Shown here: positions 42,032-52,308 of the stretch, in pieces
How positions within the stretch are numbered: position 1 is the first letter of the stretch
Layout of the letters: each line of letters begins with the position of its first letter
NCBI GenBank assembly: GCA_016213265.1
Contig: JACRBA010000113.1
Location: forward strand, 1 to 59,073
Direction of reading: 5' to 3'
Length of the DNA stretch: 59,073 nucleotides
DNA from: Burkholderiales bacterium
Lineage (GTDB): Bacteria; Pseudomonadota; Gammaproteobacteria; Burkholderiales; Burkholderiaceae_C
Translations under genes and position numbers: made by a program
Notes under the pieces: model-generated
What the model saw: only the letters and a program-made list of their open reading frames with translations
Database searches by the model: none
What the model was told of the DNA's origin: nothing

Positions 42032-44091
42032 GTCGCCGCCCCCGTCAGCGGCGGACCGTCCACCAGCGTCAGCTGCGCGCGGCCATCGCGGGCGGCGCGT
42101 TCCAGGTCCTGGACGACGGCATCCAGCTCGTCCAGCGAGGCGGCCGGCACACGCGCGAGACCGCAGGCCCGGTTGCGGCCCAGTGTCTTGGCCATGTACA
42201 TCGCGTTGTCCACCACGTCCACGGCCAGGCCCCAGGGCATCTCCAGCGTCGCGTCGCCCAGCGGAAACTCGGCGAAGCCGATGGAGGTGGTCACCTGCAG
42301 GCTGCCGCCATCCGGCAGGGTCACGGGCGCCCCGCCCACCGCCTGCAGCAAGCGGCGCGCCAACGATTCGACCTGCTCCGTGCCGGCGCCGGGCACCAGC
42401 ACCAGGAACTCCTCGCCGCCCCAGCGCACGACCATGTCCTCCTCGCGCAGGATGGCGCGCAGTCGACGGGCGATCTCGACGAGCACGGCGTCACCCGCGG
42501 CATGCCCGTGCAGGTCGTTGATGCGCTTGAAGTGGTCGAGATCGAGCAGGTAGAGGGTGCCCCGCGCCGGGGTGAAGGGGCGGTCGCCGTCGGTGAGCTC
42601 GTGGAAGCGCCGTCGGTTGGCCAGGCCGGTGAGCGGGTCCTGCAGGCTGTGCTTCTTGAGCTGGTCCGTGCGCTGGCGCAGCGCCTGCTGCGTGGCGCGC
42701 AGCCTGCGGTACATGGCCGCCGCCAGCGTGAGCAGCGAGAGCACCAGCACCCCCGTGAGCAGCCAGACCTTGAACTCGAGCTCCTGTCGACGCAGCTGCT
42801 CTTCCTTGAGCGCGCTGTCCTCCTGGAGCAGTTCCAGCTCCCGGCGGCGCTGCTGGGCGTCGAAAGCCTCCTGCAGTTCCAGCACCGCCTGCTGCTGGTC
42901 GCGCCGCGCCAGCTCGCCGGACAGGCCACGCAGCGCCTGGAAGCCCGCATAGGCCTCAGCCAGGTAGCCGGCCCGCTCGAGGTACTCGGCCATGTCACGG
43001 GTGCTCTCGGCCAGGCTCGCCAGGTCGTTGGCCGCCCGCTCGAACTCGAGCACCGGCCGGATCAGGGCCATGCCCTCGTCCTTGCGCCGCAGCGAGATCA
43101 GCGCCAGCCCACTGTTGAGCCGGGCGAGGTTTTCCGTGGTCGCATCACGCAGCGCATGCGCGAGCGGCACGGCGCGCTGCGCGATCTCCAGCGCGCGTCG
43201 GTAGTCGCCCGCCTGCAGGTAGAAATCGGACAGGTTGGCCAGCCCCAGCGCCTCTTCCCGCGCGGCGCCGGCCCGCCGGGCGTACTCGATGGCGGCGTTC
43301 AGCGCCTCGAGCTCCTCCTTGGGCCGGCCGGCGTGCGTAAGCAGGATGCTCTGGGTCGTCGCCACGCCCGACAGCGACATCCAGTCGTTCGCCTCGGCGG
43401 CGATGCGCCGGGCCTCGTCGTTCAGGCGCATGGCGTGCTCGGTCTGCCCACCGCGGTACAGCGCATAGGCGAGCGACGAGCGCAGGCTGCTGCGCCGCCA
43501 GGCGATACCGCTGTCGTCGGCCAGGCGGATGGCCTCCTGGTACAGCCGCACCGCTTCGTCGGTGCGGCCCAGGCTGTCCTTGATGGCGCCCGCAGTGGAC
43601 AGGCAGCGCTCGCGCACGCGCGGCAGGGCCATGGCGCGCAGATCGGCCTCCACGGCGTCGAGCTGCGCCTCGGCACGCGCCAGCGAGCCGCCGTCCATCT
43701 GCGCCACCTGCGCGCGCACGCAGGCGGCCGCCGCGGCGCGCTGGGCTTGCGGCACCTGCCGGTAGACCGAGGCCTGCGGATCGGCCAGCGCCGCGGCCGC
43801 CGCCTCCGCCGCCGCCGGCTGACGCACCGCGGCCCGCACCATGCCCAGCAGGTGCTGCAGGTCCACGCGGGTCGCCCCTTCGATGGGCCCGCCGGCCAGC
43901 AGGGCCTGGATCTCGTCGGCCACCACCTCCGGCTGGGCCCGTGCCCGCTCCTCGAGCCGGTCGATGGCGTCGGGCGAAGCGTCGGCGGCGCTGGCCCGCG
44001 GGCCCGCGGCCAGCCCCGCCGCCAGGGACGCGCCCACCAGCAGGCGGCCAGCCAGCCGCTGCGTCAGGCGAAGCCGCGCCGCCCATGCCAT
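42028..44091 (-). CDS. TPR-sensor diguanylate cyclase (membrane), second copy
   Basis: A 687-residue protein with the same plan as its downstream neighbour: signal peptide (to about 35), TPR repeats (for example LGRTDEAVRLYQEAIRLADD and AGDYRRALEIAQRAVPLAHA), coiled coil, membrane helix (about 442-460) and GGDEF. The signature is GGEEF (558-562), preceded by REED at the inhibitory-site position. The two proteins are paralogues but clearly diverged. It starts one nucleotide after the uvrD stop and ends in an ATGA overlap with the next cyclase, so all three are one operon. Confidence 0.92.
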   Translation of the reverse strand: MAWAARLRLTQRLAGRLLVGASLAAGLAAGPRASAADASPDAIDRLEERARAQPEVVADEIQALLAGGPIEGATRVDLQHLLGMVRAAVRQPAAAEAAAAALADPQASVYRQVPQAQRAAAAACVRAQVAQMDGGSLARAEAQLDAVEADLRAMALPRVRERCLSTAGAIKDSLGRTDEAVRLYQEAIRLADDSGIAWRRSSLRSSLAYALYRGGQTEHAMRLNDEARRIAAEANDWMSLSGVATTQSILLTHAGRPKEELEALNAAIEYARRAGAAREEALGLANLSDFYLQAGDYRRALEIAQRAVPLAHALRDATTENLARLNSGLALISLRRKDEGMALIRPVLEFERAANDLASLAESTRDMAEYLERAGYLAEAYAGFQALRGLSGELARRDQQQAVLELQEAFDAQQRRRELELLQEDSALKEEQLRRQELEFKVWLLTGVLVLSLLTLAAAMYRRLRATQQALRQRTDQLKKHSLQDPLTGLANRRRFHELTDGDRPFTPARGTLYLLDLDHFKRINDLHGHAAGDAVLVEIARRLRAILREEDMVVRWGGEEFLVLVPGAGTEQVESLARRLLQAVGGAPVTLPDGGSLQVTTSIGFAEFPLGDATLEMPWGLAVDVVDNAMYMAKTLGRNRACGLARVPAASLDELDAVVQDLERAARDGRAQLTLVDGPPLTGAAT

Positions 44092-44092
44092 C

Positions 44093-46528
44093 TCAGCTGT
44101 CGACCGGAGTGAGCTTGGCCACCGACAGCGCCAGCCACTTGGTGCCATGCCGGCCGAAGTGCACCTGGGCCCGGGCGTCGGGGCCGCTGCCTTCGAGGGT
44201 GACGACCACGCCCTCGCCGAATTTCGTGTGGAACACGCCCTGCCCCACCTTGAGCCCATGGCCGGCCTGGCGCGCGGCGGACTCGGCCATGCGGGCGGGC
44301 ACCGGCGCCGCCTCCGGCGGCGTCCACCCGGCATGGCGGCCCGCGCCCACCACCGAGCCCAGGCCGCTGCCGCGCTGCCAGGCGGCCTGGTAGTCGCGCG
44401 CATAGCCCGAGCCGAAGCCCTGCTGGCGCGGGGCGAGCCACTTCAGCGCGTCTTCGGGCAGCTCGTCGAAGAAGCGGCTCTTGACGTGGTAGCGGGTCTG
44501 GCCATGCAGCATGCGGGTCTGGCTGAAGCTCAGGTACAGACGCTGCCGCGCCCGGGTGATGGCCACGTACATCAGGCGGCGCTCTTCCTCCAGCCCGTCG
44601 GCATCGGACAGCGCGTTCTCGTGCGGGAACAGGCCTTCCTCGAGCCCGGTGATGAACACGGCATCGAACTCCAGGCCCTTGGCGGAATGAACGGTCATCA
44701 ACTGCAGTGCGTCCTGTCCTGCCTGCGCCTGATTGTCACCAGCCTCCAGGGCCGCATGCGTCAGAAATGCGGCCAGAGGACTGACGATTTCACCGGTTTC
44801 GGCATCGGGCGCGAGATCCACGGCGGCCGGTGCCGGCGGATCCCCGGCCGAGATCGCCCCGGGGGCCAGCTCATCCACCGGCAGCGCCACCGCATCCTTG
44901 CCGAAGCCCTCCTGCGTGACGAAGGCTTCGGCGGCGTTCACCAGCTCCTCCAGGTTCTCGATGCGTTCGGCGCCTTCCTTCTCGGTGCGGTAGAACGCCA
45001 CCAGGCCGCTGGCCTCCAGCATGTGCTCGATGATCTCGCGCAGCGTCATGCCATGGGTGGCGGCGCGCATGCCGTCGACCAGGGCATGGAAGGCGGCCAG
45101 GTTGCCGCCGCCCTTGCCGCCCACCGCCCCGGCGGACTGCCACAGGCTGCGGCCCGTGGCGCGGGCGGCATCCTGCAGCTGCTCCAGCGTACGCGCGCCG
45201 ATGCCGCGGGTGGGGAAGTTCACCACCCGCAGGTAGCTGGTGTCGTCGTTGGGGTTCTCGATGAGGCGCAGGTAGGCCAGCGCATGCTTGACCTCGGCCC
45301 GCTCGAAGAAGCGCAGGCCGCCATACACCCGGTACGGAATGCCCGCATTGAACAACGCCGACTCCAGCACGCGGGACTGCGCGTTGCTGCGGTAGAGCAC
45401 CGCGATCTCGCGCCGCGGCAGCCCGGCCCGGTGCAGGGCCTGGGCCTCCTCGAGCAGCCATTGCGCCTCGGCGTAGTCGCTGGGCGATTCCTGCACCCGC
45501 ACCGGCTCACCGGGCCCGGCCTCGGTGCGCAGGTTCTTGCCCAGGCGCCGGGTGTTGTGGCCGATGAGGTGGTTGGCCGCATCCAGGATGTGGCCGTGGC
45601 TGCGGTAGTTGCGCTCCAGCTTGATGAGGTGGCGCACGCGGAACTCGCGCTCGAACTCCGCCATGTTGCCCACCTGGGCCCCGCGGAAGGCGTAGATGCT
45701 CTGATCGTCGTCGCCGACCGCGAACACCGCGCTGCCGCCCTCGCGGGGCGGGCCGGCGAACATCTTCAGCCACGCGTACTGCAGGCGGTTGGTGTCCTGG
45801 AACTCGTCGACCAGCAGGTGGCGGAAGCGCCGCTGGTCGTGCTCGCGCAGCGGCGCGTTGTCGCGCATCAGCTCGTAGGTGCGCAGCAGCAGCTCGGCGA
45901 AATCGACCACGCCCTCGCGCTGGCACTGGTCCTCGTAGGCCTGGTACACCTCCACCAGCTTCTGCGTCTGGCCGTCGCGGATGTCGATGTCCTTGGGCCG
46001 CAGGCCGTCTTCCTTGCTGCCGGCGATGAACCACGTGACCTGCTTCGGCACGAAGCGCTCCTCGTCCAGGTTCATCGCCTTGATGACGCGCTTGACGGCC
46101 GAGAGCTGGTCGCCCGAATCCAGGATCTGGAAGCCCTGCGGCAGCCCGGCGAGCTTCCAGTGCGCGCGCAGGAAGCGGTTGCACAGGCCGTGGAAGGTGC
46201 CGATCCACATCCCGCGCACGTTCACCGGCAGCATGGCGCCCAGCCGCGTGAGCATCTCCTTGGCCGCCTTGTTGGTGAAGGTGACGGCCATGACCCCGCC
46301 GGGCGATACCTGGCCCGTGGACAGCAGCCAGGCGATGCGCGTGGTGAGCACCCGGGTCTTGCCGGAGCCGGCACCGGCGAGGATCAGCGCCGGCTCGGGC
46401 GGCAGCGTCACCGCCTGCAGCTGCTCGGGGTTCAGGCCGCGCAGCAGGGCGTCGGCAGCGCCGGCGTGGGCCATCAGGGGCCGCTCGCCAGCCGGCGCGA
46501 AGGCGGCGCCGTCATCATGGTCGTTCAT
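44093..46528 (-). CDS. uvrD: DNA helicase II (UvrD/PcrA-like)
   Basis: An 811-residue superfamily 1A 3'-5' helicase. The Q motif and Walker A are LNPEQLQAVT and AGAGSGKTRVL, Walker B is LLVDEFQDTNRLQY, motif III GDDDQSIYAFRG, motif IV ERNYRSHGHILD, motif V TVHSAKGLEFD and motif VI YVAITRARQRLYL. It unwinds DNA in nucleotide-excision and mismatch repair. A TAGAAT box (46540-46535, minus) ends 6 nt before the ATG with no Shine-Dalgarno sequence, a leaderless-type start. Two diguanylate cyclase genes follow it. Confidence 0.95.
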   Translation of the reverse strand: MNDHDDGAAFAPAGERPLMAHAGAADALLRGLNPEQLQAVTLPPEPALILAGAGSGKTRVLTTRIAWLLSTGQVSPGGVMAVTFTNKAAKEMLTRLGAMLPVNVRGMWIGTFHGLCNRFLRAHWKLAGLPQGFQILDSGDQLSAVKRVIKAMNLDEERFVPKQVTWFIAGSKEDGLRPKDIDIRDGQTQKLVEVYQAYEDQCQREGVVDFAELLLRTYELMRDNAPLREHDQRRFRHLLVDEFQDTNRLQYAWLKMFAGPPREGGSAVFAVGDDDQSIYAFRGAQVGNMAEFEREFRVRHLIKLERNYRSHGHILDAANHLIGHNTRRLGKNLRTEAGPGEPVRVQESPSDYAEAQWLLEEAQALHRAGLPRREIAVLYRSNAQSRVLESALFNAGIPYRVYGGLRFFERAEVKHALAYLRLIENPNDDTSYLRVVNFPTRGIGARTLEQLQDAARATGRSLWQSAGAVGGKGGGNLAAFHALVDGMRAATHGMTLREIIEHMLEASGLVAFYRTEKEGAERIENLEELVNAAEAFVTQEGFGKDAVALPVDELAPGAISAGDPPAPAAVDLAPDAETGEIVSPLAAFLTHAALEAGDNQAQAGQDALQLMTVHSAKGLEFDAVFITGLEEGLFPHENALSDADGLEEERRLMYVAITRARQRLYLSFSQTRMLHGQTRYHVKSRFFDELPEDALKWLAPRQQGFGSGYARDYQAAWQRGSGLGSVVGAGRHAGWTPPEAAPVPARMAESAARQAGHGLKVGQGVFHTKFGEGVVVTLEGSGPDARAQVHFGRHGTKWLALSVAKLTPVDS

Positions 46529-46569
46529 CGGGGCATTCTAGGAAAGCCGGCCTGCCCTGGCCCGCTGCG

Positions 46570-46608
46570 TAGAATGCGCCACCGGGCCCAAATTCTGGCG
46601 CCCGGTGG
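46570..46608 (+). promoter_or_regulatory. guaC -10 box and 5-prime hairpin
   Basis: TAGAAT at 46570-46575 is a likely -10. Right where the transcript would begin lies a perfect 9-bp stem, CCACCGGGC (46579-46587) and GCCCGGTGG (46600-46608), with a 12-nt loop. The leader to the guaC ATG is about 175 nt and gene-free, long for this genome, so a leader-based control of guaC is possible. I do not recognise a known purine riboswitch in it. Confidence 0.5.
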
Positions 46609-46755
46609 CTTCCACGCTGCGCACCGTCCCACGCCGAAGGCGACCATCGCCTCGCCCCGACGGCCTCGCGCAGCGCGCCGGGTTTCCAGGTCAAGCGCTC
46701 GCAGCCCATGCCTGCGCACTGCGTCGAACGCGCAGGCTCACCCTGGAGCCCGTTC

Positions 46756-47733
46756 ATGGAAATCTTCGACTACGACAACATCCTGCTGCTGCCGCGCAAG
46801 TGCCGCGTGGACAGCCGTTCCGAGTGCGACCCCGGCGTGGAGTTCGGTGGCCGCCGCTTCAAGCTGCCGGTGGTGCCGGCCAACATGAAGACCGTGCTGG
46901 ACGAGCCGATCGCCGAATGGCTGGCCCGCCACGGCTACTTCTACGTGATGCACCGCTTCGACCTGGACAACGTGGCCTTCGCCCGCCGCATGCGCGAGCA
47001 GGGGCTGATGGTGTCGATCAGCTCGGGCGTGAAGATGGCCGACCGCGACACCATCGACCGCCTGGCCGCCGAGGGCCTGGGCGCCGACTACATCACCATC
47101 GACATCGCGCACGGCCACGCCGAAAGCGTGCAGCGCATGATCGAGCACATCAAGCTGCGCCTGCCGCAGGCGTTCGTCATCGCTGGCAACGTCGGCACGC
47201 CCGAAGGCGTGATCGACCTGGAGAACTGGGGCGCCGACGCCACCAAGGTGGGCATCGGGCCGGGCAAGGTGTGCATCACCCGGCTGAAGACCGGCTTCGG
47301 CACGGGCGGCTGGCAGCTGTCGGCCCTGAAGTGGTGTGCCCGGGTGGCCACCAAGCCGATCATCGCGGACGGCGGCATTCGCCACCACGGCGACATCGCC
47401 AAGAGCGTGCGCTTCGGCGCCGCGATGGTGATGGTCGGCTCACTGTTCGCCGGCCACGAGGAATCCCCCGGCCAGACGGTGGAGGTGGACGGCAAGCTCT
47501 ACAAGGAGTACTTCGGCTCGGCCAGCGATTTCAACAAGGGCGAGTACAAGCACGTCGAGGGCAAGCGCATCCTCGAGCCCATCAAGGGCAAGCTGGCCGA
47601 CACGCTGCGCGAGATGCAGGAAGACCTGCAGAGCTCCATCAGCTATGCCGGCGGCCGGCAGCTGGCCGACCTGAAGAAGGTGAACTACGTGATCCTGGGC
47701 GGTGAGAACGCCGGCGAGCACCTGTTCATGTGA
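46756..47733 (+). CDS. guaC: GMP reductase
   Basis: A 325-residue IMPDH/GMPR TIM barrel without CBS domains. The catalytic Cys is in [17 protein letters not shown], and [18 protein letters not shown] follows. It reduces GMP to IMP with NADPH, rebalancing purines. [16 protein letters not shown] at 46756 is the family start; the longer frame adds unlikely residues. The sequence fits the GuaC type found in Firmicutes and some betaproteobacteria. Confidence 0.94.
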   Translation: MEIFDYDNILLLPRKCRVDSRSECDPGVEFGGRRFKLPVVPANMKTVLDEPIAEWLARHGYFYVMHRFDLDNVAFARRMREQGLMVSISSGVKMADRDTIDRLAAEGLGADYITIDIAHGHAESVQRMIEHIKLRLPQAFVIAGNVGTPEGVIDLENWGADATKVGIGPGKVCITRLKTGFGTGGWQLSALKWCARVATKPIIADGGIRHHGDIAKSVRFGAAMVMVGSLFAGHEESPGQTVEVDGKLYKEYFGSASDFNKGEYKHVEGKRILEPIKGKLADTLREMQEDLQSSISYAGGRQLADLKKVNYVILGGENAGEHLFM

Positions 47734-47744
47734 CGGCAGAAAAT

Positions 47745-47764
47745 CGGCCGCCCGAAGGCGGCCG
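47745..47764. terminator. Convergent terminator between guaC and the S41 protease gene
   Basis: CGGCCGCC, CGAA, GGCGGCCG: a perfect 8-bp stem with a stable tetraloop. On the minus strand it is followed by ATTTTC, so it best terminates the S41 protease transcript; it probably also slows guaC transcription. Confidence 0.75.
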
Positions 47765-47806
47765 TTGGCGAGGATCGGCGGCGGTGCGCAGCCGCCGGGG
47801 GCCTGT

Positions 47807-49261
47807 TTACTTGGCGAGCATGCCGCCCCGGTCACCCGGCTCCGCCAGGCGCACCTGGCGCTGCGCGGGCTGGGTGAGACCCAGCACCCGGCTGCGCCCC
47901 GTGGACTGGGCCGCCTGGACCAGGCGTTCCGGTCGCACCCGCGCGCCCGCCACGCCCGTGCACGAGAAGCCGTCGGCGTGGTCTTCCGCGGCGATGCGCA
48001 GCGGGTCGAAGGCGCCGCCGATGGGCTGGCTGAAGTCCTCCGCCACCGGGCAGGTGGCGTCGAAGCCGTCGAAATAGCGGCCCTCGTTGCTGGCGTTCAC
48101 CGACTCGAAGTTCACCGCGTTGACGACCGCGCCGCAGCCATCGGCCTGCGGCAGGAATCCCACCGGCTTGCCGCAGGTGGTGTCGCCCACCGTGACCACC
48201 GTGACGAAGGGCCGCAGGCCGTTGATGACCAGCTCGGACGCCGAGCAGGTGCGCGCACCGGTGATCACATAGACGCGGTTCAGGCCGGTGGCGTTGGCGT
48301 AGTTGTAGAAGCGGAAGCTCTCGTTGTAGCGGTCGTCCTTCCTGTCGTTGTAGAGCAGGCTGGTGAACACCTTGCCGGCCGTGGCATCGCCGTTCGGGAA
48401 GGACGAGATCTTGTCGGCCACCGACACCAGTCCGCCGCCGTTGTAGCGCAGGTCGATGATCACGTCCTGCACACCATCGCGCTTGAACTGGCCGAAGGCA
48501 TCGTCGATGCGCGGCACCGCCTGGTCGATCATGTCCTTGACCATCACATAGCCCATGCGGCGGTTCGACGGCGTCGTGATCACGGTGGTGTTGGGCACCG
48601 GCACGAGGTCGTAGATGGCCGAGGTGAGCGTCACCGTGCGCTCGCCCTCGTCGTTGGCCAGGCGCAGCGTGACCGTCTGGTTGGTGGCGGTGGCCGACAG
48701 CACGGTGTAGTCGTTGGCCGCGATGTACTCGGACGCCGCACGGCCATTGATGCTGAGGATCTCGTCGCCACGCTGCACGCCGGCCGTGGATGCCGGCGAG
48801 CCGGGCTCGACGTAGCGCACGAGCAGCGGCCGCTCGGGGTGGCCGACCACCTCCAGGCCGGTGACCATGACGCCGTAGCCCAGTGTCTCGCCCGCGCCGT
48901 AGAAGCGGTCGTAGTCGGCCTGGTCGGCGAGGTAGCTCCACCGATCGGCCGGGAAGTCGGGGTCGGTGCCCTGGTACAGCAGGGCATCGAAGTAGGTGTC
49001 GACCGATGTATAGCCGGCGGGCGAGGGGCTGGGGCTGATGTCGTACCAGTAGTACCAGTCGTTCATGTAGTCGCGCAGCCAGACCTGCCGGTCGGAGGTG
49101 GAGCACGAATACGGCCCATCGTTGTAGCTGTCGCCGCTGCCGCCGCAGGCCGCGAGCATGGCCGCACCGGCCACGGCCACCAGGGCGGCGCGCCAACCGC
49201 GGCGACCGGCCGGCCGCTGCATGGGGAGGGCCGCGGGGCGGCGGTGAAGATCCTGGCTCAT
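47807..49261 (-). CDS. Lipoprotein S41-family peptidase with PDZ domain
   Basis: A 484-residue protein with an N-terminal lipoprotein signal (lipobox LAAC, then GGSGDSYN). An N-terminal region with YYWYD precedes a PDZ domain (YVEPGSPASTAGVQRGDEIL). The C-terminal-processing-protease domain has DVIIDLRYNGGGLV, the catalytic Ser in ARTCSASELVING, and a Lys in GDTTCGKPVGF. It is outer- or inner-membrane anchored and would degrade periplasmic proteins. A strong AAGGAG site precedes the ATG. The tail from about 430 is unusual and family-specific. Confidence 0.9.
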   Translation of the reverse strand: MSQDLHRRPAALPMQRPAGRRGWRAALVAVAGAAMLAACGGSGDSYNDGPYSCSTSDRQVWLRDYMNDWYYWYDISPSPSPAGYTSVDTYFDALLYQGTDPDFPADRWSYLADQADYDRFYGAGETLGYGVMVTGLEVVGHPERPLLVRYVEPGSPASTAGVQRGDEILSINGRAASEYIAANDYTVLSATATNQTVTLRLANDEGERTVTLTSAIYDLVPVPNTTVITTPSNRRMGYVMVKDMIDQAVPRIDDAFGQFKRDGVQDVIIDLRYNGGGLVSVADKISSFPNGDATAGKVFTSLLYNDRKDDRYNESFRFYNYANATGLNRVYVITGARTCSASELVINGLRPFVTVVTVGDTTCGKPVGFLPQADGCGAVVNAVNFESVNASNEGRYFDGFDATCPVAEDFSQPIGGAFDPLRIAAEDHADGFSCTGVAGARVRPERLVQAAQSTGRSRVLGLTQPAQRQVRLAEPGDRGGMLAK

Positions 49262-49302
49262 GTGAGTCTCCTTGGCTGGCTGGCCGCAAGGGGGCAGCGA
49301 CC

Positions 49303-49358
49303 TACAATGGCAGCAACCCCCCTTGCGTCGCATCGGTTGACAGGTTTTGCGTGTCAAC
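49303..49358 (+). promoter_or_regulatory. valS upstream elements: -10-like box and 7-bp inverted repeat
   Basis: TACAAT (49303-49308) is a candidate -10 for valS. Downstream, GTTGACA (49336-49342) and TGTCAAC (49352-49358) are a perfect inverted repeat with a 9-nt centre, in the leader. It may be an operator or a leader hairpin. The embedded TTGACA is not followed by a -10 at proper spacing. Confidence 0.4.
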
Positions 49359-49390
49359 GTGTTGCGGCGTTGGCCTGAACGCCTTCCATC

Positions 49391-52222
49391 ATGACCGAAC
49401 TCGCCAAATCGTTCGAGCCCGCCGCCATCGAAGCCCGCTGGGCCCCCCGGTGGGAAGCCAGCGGCATTTACGAGCCCACGCTCGACCCGGCCCGGCCGTC
49501 GTTCTGCATCCAGCTGCCGCCGCCCAACGTGACCGGCACCCTGCACATGGGGCACGCCTTCAACCAGACCATCATGGACTCGTTGACGCGCCACCACCGC
49601 ATGCAGGGCCACAACACGCTGTGGGTGCCCGGCACGGATCATGCCGGCATCGCCACGCAGATCGTGGTGGAGCGGCAGCTGCAGGAGCAGAAGGTCAGCC
49701 GCCACGACCTCGGCCGCGAGGCTTTCGTGGGCAAGGTGTGGGAGTGGAAGGCGCACAGCGGCGCCACCATCACCCGCCAGATGCGCCGCATGGGCGACTC
49801 CGTGAGCTGGGCGCACGAGTACTTCACCATGGACGAGAAGCTCTCGGCCACGGTGACGGAGACCTTCGTCCGCCTGTACGAGGAGGGCCTCATCTACCGC
49901 GGCAAGCGACTGGTGAGCTGGGACCCGGGCCTGATGTCCGCCGTGTCCGACCTGGAGGTGGAAAGCGAGGAGGAGGACGGCTTCCTCTGGCTGATCCGCT
50001 ACCCGGTGGAGGGCACCGATGAGTCGCTGGTGGTGGCCACCACGCGGCCGGAAACCATGCTCGGCGACACCGCCGTCATGGTGCACCCCGAGGACGAGCG
50101 CTATGCCCACCTCGTGGGCAAGCAGGTGCGCCTGCCCATCACCGGCCGGCGGGTGCCGGTGATCGCCGATGCCTACGTGGACCGCGAGTTCGGCACGGGC
50201 GTCGTCAAGGTCACGCCGGCGCACGACCCCAACGACTACCAGGTGGGCCTGCGTCACGGGCTGGAGATGCTCACCATCTTCACGCTCGAGGCCAAGGTGA
50301 ACGACGCGGCACCCGAGGCCTACCGCGGCCTGGACCGCTACGTCGCGCGCAAGAAGATCGTCGAGCAGCTCGATGCCGAGGGCCTGCTGGTGGAGACCCG
50401 CAAGCACCGCCTGACGGTGCCGCGCTGCGCCCGCTCCGGCCAGGTGATCGAGCCCATGCTCACCGACCAGTGGTACGTGGCGATGACCAAGCCGGGCGCC
50501 GACGGCAGCAGCATCGCCCAGAAGGCGATCGACGCCGTGGCCTCGGGCGAGGTGCGCTTCGTGCCCGAGAACTGGGTGAACACCTACAACCAGTGGATGA
50601 AGAACATCCAGGACTGGTGCATCTCGCGCCAGCTCTGGTGGGGCCATCAGATCCCCGCCTGGTACGGCACCGGCGGTGAGCTGTTCGTGGCCCGCAGCGA
50701 AGCCGAGGCGCGCGCCAAGGCCCAGGCGGCCGGCTACACCGGCGAGCTCACGCGCGACCCGGACGTGCTGGACACCTGGTACTCCTCGGCCCTGGTGCCC
50801 TTCTCCACCCTCGGCTGGCCCGAGCGCACGCCCGAGTACGACCTGTTCCTGCCCTCGTCGGTGCTGGTCACCGGCCACGACATCATCTTCTTCTGGGTCG
50901 CCCGGATGATCATGATGACCAAGCACTTCACCGGCCGCGTGCCCTTCCGCGACGTGTACATCCACGGCCTGGTGCTCGATGCCCACGGCAAGAAGATGAG
51001 CAAGTCCGAGGGCAACGTGCTCGACCCGGTGGACCTGATCGACGGCATCGCCCTGCCCGAGCTGCTGGTCAAGCGCACCGCCGGGCTGCGCAAGCCCGAA
51101 ACGGCCCCCAAGGTGCGCAAGGCCACCGAGAAGGAGTTCCCCGAGGGCATTCCCGCCTACGGCGCCGATGCCCTGCGCTTCACCTTCGCCGCCATGGCCA
51201 GCCTGGGCCGCACGGTCAACTTCGACAGCAAGCGCTGCGAGGGCTACCGCAACTTCTGCAACAAGCTCTGGAACGCCACCAAGTTCGTGCTGATGAACTG
51301 CGAGGGGCAGGACTGTGGCCTGGCCGAGCACGGGGCGGACGCCTGCGTGCCGGGTGGCTACCTCGAGTTCTCCCCCGCTGACCGCTGGATCGTCGGTGAG
51401 CTGCAGCGCGTGGAGCAGGCGGTGGCCCAAGGCTTCGCCGACTACCGCCTGGACACGGTGGCCAACTCGATCTACTCGTTCGTGTGGGACGAGTACTGCG
51501 ACTGGTACATCGAGGTCGCCAAGGTGCAGATCCAGCAGGGTGACGCCGCCCGGCAGCGCGCCACGCGCCGCACGCTCATCCGCGTGCTGGAAACGGTGCT
51601 GCGCCTGCTGCACCCGGTCACGCCCTTCATCACCGCCGAGCTCTGGGACACCGTGGCGGTGACGGCCGGCCGCCGCCAGGCGGGTGACGCGTCCACCGTG
51701 GCGACCGCACCCTACCCCGTGGCCCAGCCGGAGAAGATCGACCCGGCGGCGGACGCCTGGATGGCGCGTCTCAAGGAGGCGGTGGGGGCGTGCCGCGGCC
51801 TGCGCGGCGAGATGGGCCTGTCGCCCGCCCAGCGCGTGCCGCTGGTGGTGCTGGGTGACGCCGACTTCTTCGGTGCCGCCGCACCGGCGCTGCAGGCGCT
51901 GGCCAAGCTCAGCGAGGTGCAGGTGCTGGCCGACGAGACCGCCTTCGCCGCCGCCAGCGCGCTGGCGCCGGTGGCCGTGGCCGGCGGTGCCCGCCTCGCG
52001 CTGAAGGTCGAGATCGACGTGGCCGCGGAGCGCGAGCGCCTGCGCAAGGAGATCCTGCGCCTCGAGGGCGAGGTGGCCAAGGCCGAAGGCAAGCTCGGCA
52101 ACGAGAGCTTCGTGGCCCGGGCGCCCGAGGCCGTGGTGGCCCAGGAGCGGCAGCGCCTGGCCGACTTCGGCCGCACGCTGGCCAGCCTGCGCGAGCAGCT
52201 CGGCCGGCTGCCCGCCGCCTGA
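49391..52222 (+). CDS. valS: Valyl-tRNA synthetase
   Basis: A 943-residue class I synthetase. The HIGH-type motif is [18 protein letters not shown], the KMSKS loop [13 protein letters not shown], the editing domain contains [15 protein letters not shown], and the C-terminal coiled coil (about 870-943, [18 protein letters not shown]) clamps tRNA-Val. The usual length for proteobacteria is about 950. galU lies 87 nt downstream on the same strand. Confidence 0.98.
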   Translation: MTELAKSFEPAAIEARWAPRWEASGIYEPTLDPARPSFCIQLPPPNVTGTLHMGHAFNQTIMDSLTRHHRMQGHNTLWVPGTDHAGIATQIVVERQLQEQKVSRHDLGREAFVGKVWEWKAHSGATITRQMRRMGDSVSWAHEYFTMDEKLSATVTETFVRLYEEGLIYRGKRLVSWDPGLMSAVSDLEVESEEEDGFLWLIRYPVEGTDESLVVATTRPETMLGDTAVMVHPEDERYAHLVGKQVRLPITGRRVPVIADAYVDREFGTGVVKVTPAHDPNDYQVGLRHGLEMLTIFTLEAKVNDAAPEAYRGLDRYVARKKIVEQLDAEGLLVETRKHRLTVPRCARSGQVIEPMLTDQWYVAMTKPGADGSSIAQKAIDAVASGEVRFVPENWVNTYNQWMKNIQDWCISRQLWWGHQIPAWYGTGGELFVARSEAEARAKAQAAGYTGELTRDPDVLDTWYSSALVPFSTLGWPERTPEYDLFLPSSVLVTGHDIIFFWVARMIMMTKHFTGRVPFRDVYIHGLVLDAHGKKMSKSEGNVLDPVDLIDGIALPELLVKRTAGLRKPETAPKVRKATEKEFPEGIPAYGADALRFTFAAMASLGRTVNFDSKRCEGYRNFCNKLWNATKFVLMNCEGQDCGLAEHGADACVPGGYLEFSPADRWIVGELQRVEQAVAQGFADYRLDTVANSIYSFVWDEYCDWYIEVAKVQIQQGDAARQRATRRTLIRVLETVLRLLHPVTPFITAELWDTVAVTAGRRQAGDASTVATAPYPVAQPEKIDPAADAWMARLKEAVGACRGLRGEMGLSPAQRVPLVVLGDADFFGAAAPALQALAKLSEVQVLADETAFAAASALAPVAVAGGARLALKVEIDVAAERERLRKEILRLEGEVAKAEGKLGNESFVARAPEAVVAQERQRLADFGRTLASLREQLGRLPAA

Positions 52223-52308
52223 AGGGCGATTGGGGAGAGGCCCCGCCGCGGCAAGGGGGTACGATGATTGCCACCACACCCCCCATGCCGCACAGAGGAA
52301 TGCACCGC

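Noticed and set aside
46605-47705. Second long frame over guaC
   Set aside because: Arg/Pro-rich translation with no family. guaC in the other frame is unmistakable.
49337-49342. TTGACA in the valS leader as a -35 box
   Set aside because: No -10-like hexamer lies 16-18 nt downstream. It is more simply one arm of an inverted repeat.
52264-52308. Upstream start for galU at 52264
   Set aside because: It lacks a ribosome-binding site and adds residues absent from GalU; the ATG at 52309 has AGAGGA properly spaced.
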